Source of the DNA: Actinomycetota bacterium
Lineage (GTDB): Bacteria; Actinomycetota; Actinomycetes; Nanopelagicales; Nanopelagicaceae
Length of the DNA stretch: 10,946 nucleotides
Assembly (NCBI GenBank): GCA_016870855.1
Contig: VGAF01000033.1
Coordinates: forward strand, 1 to 10,946
Reading direction: 5' to 3'
The notes beneath the pieces were generated by a model. It saw only the letters and a list, made by a program, of their open reading frames with translations, did no database searches and was not told the DNA's origin. Below are positions 7,409-10,946 of the stretch, piece by piece. The number at the start of each line of letters is the position of its first letter. Positions within the stretch are counted from its first letter, which is position 1. Position numbers and translations under genes: made by a program.

Positions 7409-7415
7409 TCTACTT

Positions 7416-8645
7416 ATGCGTCGCCCATCCCCTCGCTTGATATTGGGCTTAATTCTTCTTGTAACGGCGCTCATTCGATTCTGGAATCTAGGAACCCCTG
7501 ACAAGTTGGTATTTGATGAGGTCTATTACGTAGATGGAGCGAAGGATTACTTAAACGGTGGCGTGGAAACAGCTAATGGAGAACCCGAATTCATAGTCCA
7601 TCCCCCGGTAAGTAAATGGTTAATTGCTCTGGGAATTCAAATACTCGGAGATAGCCCGGCTGGTTGGCGCTTCTCGGCTGCTTTATTTGGAACCCTATCT
7701 ATTATCTTAATCTACTTTGTTGCGCTACGACTATTTAACTCACAATTCCTCGCACTTGTTTCTGCCGGTTTAATGAGCATCGACGGCTTACATCTAGTGA
7801 TGTCACGGACTGCTCTACTTGATATCTTCTTGATGTTCTTCTTACTTGCTGCCTTCTTAGCGCTACTTCATGATCGACATATAGTTACCGCTCTGCTTCT
7901 CGGGCTTGCGCTCGGTACAAAGTGGAGCGCAGTTTATTTCATCGCTGCACTCGTAATCTATCTTGGAGTAACAAATCGAAAAAAGGTTCTTCCATATCTT
8001 CCGATCATCCCAGCCACTTATCTATTTACTTGGGGTGGTTGGCTAATCTCAGATAAGGGATGGTCGAGGGATTATTCAAACAATCCACTCATTTCCTTGT
8101 ACCGCTATCACCAAGAGATATTGAATTTTCATACTGGACTTACAACCGAACATTCCTATGAAGCAAGTCCTTGGAATTGGTTGGTACTAGGCAGACCTAC
8201 TTCGTTCTTCTATGAGTCGCCAAAGAGTTGTGGAGCCGAGAATTGTTCTCAAGAGATTCTCGCGATGGGTAATCCCATAATCTGGTGGTTTGGGCTGATA
8301 GCGCTCTTGATAACTATCGGCTACTTCATCACTAGGAGAGAACGCGCCGCCGGTTTGATTCTTATGGCGCTTCTGTCGAATTATCTTCCATGGTTACTCT
8401 TTCCGGATCGCACAACTTTCTACTTCTACGCCATCGCATTCCTTCCCTTCTTGATTCTCGCTATTACCTATGCAATAAAGCTCTACTTAGAAGATGAAGT
8501 GAAGCAGCCAAAGCGATTACAGAACGTCTATGCCGCATTGGGCCTGCCAGCCCTGATTTTCGCCTACTTTGCCCCGGTCTATCTCGGAATAGTTCTAACC
8601 TATGAAGATTGGTATTCGAGAATGTGGTTACCTAGTTGGATTTAG
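7416..8645 (+). CDS. pmt: Polyprenyl-phosphomannose-dependent protein O-mannosyltransferase (GT39)
   Basis: Actinobacterial Pmt transfers mannose from polyprenyl-phosphomannose to Ser/Thr of proteins being exported through Sec, at the outer face of the membrane. The 409-residue protein is strongly hydrophobic, with about ten membrane segments starting at residues 8-20. It carries the acidic pair Asp34-Glu35 of the first external loop (FDEVYYV), HPPVSKW (62-68), LLDIF (134-138), and the cysteine-containing loop PWNWLVLGRPTSFFYESPK..C.AE.CSQ (252-279). GNPIIWW and RTTFYFY come next, and it ends in RMWLPSWI. It is shorter than mycobacterial Pmt (about 500), apparently through shorter loops. The frame stays open upstream to 7263, but that would run antisense through the rsmI start, so ATG 7416 is chosen. 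A separate polyprenol-phosphate mannosyltransferase would be needed and is not in the window. Confidence 0.92.
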   Translation: MRRPSPRLILGLILLVTALIRFWNLGTPDKLVFDEVYYVDGAKDYLNGGVETANGEPEFIVHPPVSKWLIALGIQILGDSPAGWRFSAALFGTLSIILIYFVALRLFNSQFLALVSAGLMSIDGLHLVMSRTALLDIFLMFFLLAAFLALLHDRHIVTALLLGLALGTKWSAVYFIAALVIYLGVTNRKKVLPYLPIIPATYLFTWGGWLISDKGWSRDYSNNPLISLYRYHQEILNFHTGLTTEHSYEASPWNWLVLGRPTSFFYESPKSCGAENCSQEILAMGNPIIWWFGLIALLITIGYFITRRERAAGLILMALLSNYLPWLLFPDRTTFYFYAIAFLPFLILAITYAIKLYLEDEVKQPKRLQNVYAALGLPALIFAYFAPVYLGIVLTYEDWYSRMWLPSWI

Positions 8646-8689
8646 TTAGTTGGATTCAGTTAGTTGGATTTAGTTCGTTGAATATAGCT
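8634..8689. repeat. 14-bp tandem repeat (3 good copies plus a degenerate one) at the pmt 3' end
   Basis: Units AGTTGGATTTAGTT (8634-8647), AGTTGGATTCAGTT (8648-8661) and AGTTGGATTTAGTT (8662-8675) differ at one base. A decayed fourth unit (8676-8689) matches 10 of 14. The first unit encodes the last Pmt residues Ser-Trp-Ile and its TAG stop; the rest fills most of the 46-bp gap to the convergent gene ending at 8692. Because the first unit holds the stop, copy-number change would not alter the protein. No stem-loop terminator is evident here. Confidence 0.9.
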
Positions 8690-8691
8690 GA

Positions 8692-9474
8692 TTATTCGTT
8701 TGCTGCGCGATTTGTTCTGATCTGCTCTTCTACTTCATCGGCAATGCTCTGATCGAAAATTTCATCTGAATTTGGTTTGAGGAATTTCTTTAACTCTTCC
8801 TCTTGAGCAGCGCTCCATGCTCCTGGAATTGTTAGATCGATTCTCCGCCGTGGAACCGCCTTGGCTGAGTTGGCGTAAGAAGGTGGTGGAACGCTAATTG
8901 GATCCCAGGTCTTATTTGCACCGCCTTTAGGAATGATGGTGATTCCATGAACGTCAGACTCTGATTTAGCTACTCGCTCAGCAAGTGGCGTCCATTGTTC
9001 ATCAATCAACTCATCAGTACTTCTAGATACTCGCTTAGACCTTGCAATTAATTCCGAGTATCTGCTTGTTGCTCTCTCACTCTTCTTAACTGATTCAGTT
9101 GCGCTGGAAATCTCTTCAGTTATTGCACTTACTTGGTGGCGAGCATGGACAACATAAAGTCCGAGTCCAGAAATTGGAATAGTGATAATCGCAGGTGATA
9201 AGAAACCGACTAAAGCAAAGAGCGTGACAATAAGCGTCAAGCCCAAAATTGAAGAGAATAGAATCCTTCTTATCAACATCTGATTCTCTTTTTTCCGGAG
9301 CAGCTCAGCAAGATCATCGCTTGAGTTACCAGAAGTCTTTCCCACAACTTTCATGGTTGAGGCGAACTTTTCAATGGATCGACCGGATACTTCTTCATGA
9401 TTTGCAATCCAACGTGGGAGGAAATAGGCGATCCACATACCAACGATGATGATGTAGATCAAACCCGAACCCAT
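8692..9474 (-). CDS. SepX/GlpR-type membrane protein (putative divisome component)
   Basis: No enzyme motifs are present. The 260-residue protein has an N-terminal membrane segment (about 3-20) followed by PRW and a basic/acidic linker (NHEEVSGRSIEKFASTMKVV). A hydrophobic pair at about 71-91 and 93-110 comes next, then a charged, probably helical cytoplasmic region. A late motif WDPISVPPPSYANSAKA (about 197-213) is followed by PRRRIDL. This layout and the motifs match the actinobacterial family called SepX in Streptomyces and GlpR in Corynebacterium, a membrane protein acting with FtsZ at division sites. The neighbouring rimJ and moeA/glp genes support this. The name rests on remembered family features, so no symbol is assigned. 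ATG 9474 is the start; TAGGGT lies eight bases upstream. Confidence 0.7.
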   Translation of the reverse strand: MGSGLIYIIIVGMWIAYFLPRWIANHEEVSGRSIEKFASTMKVVGKTSGNSSDDLAELLRKKENQMLIRRILFSSILGLTLIVTLFALVGFLSPAIITIPISGLGLYVVHARHQVSAITEEISSATESVKKSERATSRYSELIARSKRVSRSTDELIDEQWTPLAERVAKSESDVHGITIIPKGGANKTWDPISVPPPSYANSAKAVPRRRIDLTIPGAWSAAQEEELKKFLKPNSDEIFDQSIADEVEEQIRTNRAANE

Positions 9475-9482
9475 GAAGCCTA

Positions 9483-9488
9483 ACCCTA
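9483..9488 (-). promoter_or_regulatory. Possible -10 box ahead of the SepX/GlpR-like gene
   Basis: TAGGGT on the minus strand ends eight bases before the ATG at 9474. It could drive a leaderless message, or the GGG/AGG bases here could serve as a weak ribosome binding site. The two readings cannot be separated by sequence. Confidence 0.25.
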
Positions 9489-9505
9489 AAGGGCGGAATT
9501 GGACT

Positions 9506-9525
9506 TTTCGGGTATTTCCCCGAAA
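9506..9525 (-). terminator. Stem-loop between rimJ-like and SepX/GlpR-like genes, without a T-run
   Basis: A perfect 7-bp inverted repeat, TTTCGGG/CCCGAAA with a 6-base loop, begins one base after the stop codon of the acetyltransferase gene on the minus strand. The following bases are AGTCC, not a T-tract, so it is a poor Rho-independent terminator. It may be an attenuator or a 3' mRNA-stabilising hairpin that separates the two genes. It is the longest perfect hairpin I noticed in the right-hand block. Confidence 0.4.
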
Positions 9526-9526
9526 T

Positions 9527-10081
9527 CTAAATTCTCGTGTTCTCTTTTACAAAGACGATGTGATCTCGCCATCCACTATCAATATGTAAATAACGTGGGC
9601 GCAATCCTTCAAAAACATATCCAGCTTTTTCTGCCACCCGTTTGGATGCGCCATTTTCTGGGCGGAGCGCAATCTCAATCCGATGTAATCGCAATTCCTC
9701 AAGCCCAAAGCGCGTTACCTCGCGCACTGCTCTAGTAGTAATCCCTTTATTCGCATGCTCTTTATCTATCCAATAACCAATATGTGCACCACGAAATGCA
9801 CCGTATGAGACGCCACCCAAGGTGATCTGACCAATTAATTGGCCATGAAACCAGATTGCAAATGAATAAGAGCGCCCCGCCTTGCCCTCTCTCTTATGGA
9901 AATTAACCATCTCGACATAGGTTGGAAGTGTTTTCTGCTCCTCAATGAGGGGCGAAGTCGCCTCCCATGGCGTTAACCACTCGCGATTTCGCGCCCGGAG
10001 ATCAAGCCAAGCCCTGCGATCACGAAGCCGAAGCGGTTGAAGAGTTAGTTCACCTTCATTTAGGACGATCGGCCAATTCAT
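9527..10081 (-). CDS. rimJ: RimJ/RimL-type GNAT N-acetyltransferase
   Basis: This is an acetyl-CoA-dependent GNAT transferase. RimJ and RimL acetylate the N-terminus of ribosomal proteins S5 and L12 in E. coli; the substrate in Actinobacteria is not established. The 184-residue protein has L.LRPLRLRD-type beta-1 (LTLQPLRLRD, 12-21), the strands SFAIW and LIGQITLGGVS (73-92), IGYWID (101-106), the acetyl-CoA pyrophosphate loop around HANKGITTRAV (109-119), and the family signature HRIEIALRPENGASKRVAEKAGY (about 133-155). The ATG at 10081 follows GAGGA at a good distance, 17 bp after the MoeA-like stop. The moeA-rimJ-sepX/glpR order is conserved in Actinobacteria, so it is probably co-transcribed with them. 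The symbol reflects family and synteny, not a proven substrate. Confidence 0.85.
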   Translation of the reverse strand: MNWPIVLNEGELTLQPLRLRDRRAWLDLRARNREWLTPWEATSPLIEEQKTLPTYVEMVNFHKREGKAGRSYSFAIWFHGQLIGQITLGGVSYGAFRGAHIGYWIDKEHANKGITTRAVREVTRFGLEELRLHRIEIALRPENGASKRVAEKAGYVFEGLRPRYLHIDSGWRDHIVFVKENTRI

Positions 10082-10098
10082 CTATATTCCTCGCCAGC

Positions 10099-10946
10099 CT
10101 AATTAAAACGCCGCTCCAACATAAGTACATCGACCTCTTCGCCAGCTTTATAGCTCGTTACTTCCTCGCTCATCACAATCAGCCCCGTTGCATCAGATAA
10201 ACCAATCAGATCATCTTGATTTGGGAGCGCAGTTACCAAGCGGCGGTTTGGGTTATCTGTGGAGAGGATTGCTCGTATAAAGGCATGTTTACCTGAATCA
10301 CTAGCAACATCATTGGTAAGAGTTGCTCGCGTGATTGGCCTATGAATGTCATACAAACCCATCATGTTACGAATCATGGGGCGGATAAATAGTTCATTTG
10401 AAATGTAAGCGGAGATTGGATCTCCGGGAAGTGCGACTACTGGAGTTTTATCTGGGCCGATCGTTCCAAATGCATGGCGACCACTACCTTCAATATTTGG
10501 AGTTACGCTCTTGACTTCTCCTAATCGACTTAGTACTCCGAAAATTAAGTCAAAGGATTCATCATGGCTCTCACCACAAATAACAATCAAATCAGCGCGC
10601 ACTAATTGGTCTTCCACAACATCCTTAAGTGAATCTTCGGTCTCTGGAATGGTTGTTACTCGATAGCCAACCGCGCCCGCTTCTTTCATCGCCGTAGTAA
10701 GTAGCCATGAATTAACCTCGAATTCTTCGCCACGTCCAAGGTCTTTGCCTGGCTCTACTAAATCATCGCCAGCTGAGATAACAACAACTCGTGGTTGGGG
10801 CCGCGTCGGAAGGTGACCTCGGCCAAGGGAGGCGGCTAAACCAATTTGGGTAGAGCGAATTCTTGAGCCAGATCGAAGCGCTAACCGATCGCCTTGATAG
10901 ACGTCTTCAGCAAGGGTTGCGCCATGAGAATCTAGTAACGGCATAT
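10099..10946 (-). CDS. MoeA/gephyrin-family protein, probably Glp-like; 5' end cut by window edge
   Basis: The MoeA fold normally inserts molybdate into adenylylated molybdopterin. About 282 codons are visible. By alignment with remembered mycobacterial MoeA1 these start near residue 140, so the first in-frame ATG at 10944 is internal. Visible parts are QIGLAASLG, the MoCF domain start RVVVISAGDDL (52-62 of the visible part), a ....EVNS...L..AM.EAGA stretch, ADLIVICGES (117-126), LPGDPISAYIS (172-182), and the C-terminal beta-barrel. Two hallmark motifs are lost: GGVS.G..D is replaced by GESHDESFD, and PG.P.GFG by NIEGSGRHAFG. With a SepX/GlpR-type gene nearby, a structural Glp-like division role is more likely than catalysis, though this is inference. 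No symbol is assigned because moeA would imply an activity that is in doubt. Confidence 0.85.
   Translation of the reverse strand, partial: MPLLDSHGATLAEDVYQGDRLALRSGSRIRSTQIGLAASLGRGHLPTRPQPRVVVISAGDDLVEPGKDLGRGEEFEVNSWLLTTAMKEAGAVGYRVTTIPETEDSLKDVVEDQLVRADLIVICGESHDESFDLIFGVLSRLGEVKSVTPNIEGSGRHAFGTIGPDKTPVVALPGDPISAYISNELFIRPMIRNMMGLYDIHRPITRATLTNDVASDSGKHAFIRAILSTDNPNRRLVTALPNQDDLIGLSDATGLIVMSEEVTSYKAGEEVDVLMLERRFN

Noticed and set aside
7263..7415. N-terminal extension of the pmt reading frame by 51 codons
   Set aside because: It runs antisense through the start of rsmI, has no recognisable domain, and the membrane-protein sequence with a good -10 spacing begins at ATG 7416.
7416..8645. 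Pmt as a truncated pseudogene because it is about 100 residues shorter than mycobacterial Pmt
   Set aside because: All key loops and the C-terminal RMWLPSW-type ending are present in one frame, so shorter loops explain the length.
8634..8689. CRISPR-like or intrinsic terminator interpretation of the repeated bases
   Set aside because: Units are 14 bp, directly adjacent without spacers, and show no dyad symmetry or T-run.
10099..10944. Complete short gene starting at ATG 10944
   Set aside because: Alignment with MoeA places this methionine well inside the protein; the frame is open to the window edge, so the gene is cut there rather than truncated.
1..10946. Mobile element, prophage or defence island
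   Set aside because: No transposase, integrase, toxin, nuclease-defence or phage-like proteins; gene order is conserved chromosomal core and composition looks even.

Overview
The window looks like a compact, moderate-GC (by eye mid-40s %) actinobacterial chromosome segment, most like the streamlined freshwater acI/Nanopelagicales lineage ('Ca. Planktophila'-type). This is an inference from three things: the protein family variants, intergenic gaps of 0-60 bp with frequent 4-bp start/stop overlaps, and a gene order that matches, from memory, the Mycobacterium tuberculosis Rv0994-Rv1018 neighbourhood (moeA1, rimJ, Rv0996, pmt, rsmI, metG, tatD, ksgA, ispE, glmU, prs). Nothing looks horizontally acquired. 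I see no transposase, integrase, phage gene, CRISPR array or defence gene.

Layout. Positions 1-7383 hold one tightly packed minus-strand run, read right to left: rsmI, metG, tatD, rsmA/ksgA, ispE, tRNA-Gln(UUG), glmU, prs. The prs 3' end runs off the left edge. The run combines translation and ribosome functions (RsmI and RsmA 16S rRNA methylation, MetRS, tRNA-Gln) with precursor supply (IspE for isoprenoids, GlmU for UDP-GlcNAc, Prs for PRPP). A single plus-strand gene, the protein O-mannosyltransferase pmt (7416-8645), diverges from rsmI across only 32 bp. It converges on the next block across 46 bp that carry a 14-bp tandem repeat. Positions 8692-10946 hold a second minus-strand block, read right to left: a MoeA/gephyrin-like gene (cut by the right edge), a RimJ/RimL-type acetyltransferase, and a membrane protein of the SepX/GlpR type.

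The most interesting part is the right-hand block. In Corynebacterium and Streptomyces, GlpR/SepX is a divisome membrane protein, and in Corynebacterium its partner Glp is a MoeA/gephyrin homologue that binds FtsZ. Here the MoeA-like protein has lost the canonical GGVS..G and PG.P active-site motifs, which fits a structural cell-division role better than molybdenum cofactor synthesis. Other points of note: the resuscitation-promoting factor gene usually found between tatD and ksgA is missing; four genes have a TANNNT box 6-8 nt before the ATG, suggesting leaderless transcripts; the tRNA-Gln has an unusual T-loop; and repeats and inverted repeats flank that tRNA. No stretch over 300 bp lacks a gene. 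The largest spacers are about 50 bp, apart from 125 bp between ispE and glmU that holds the tRNA.
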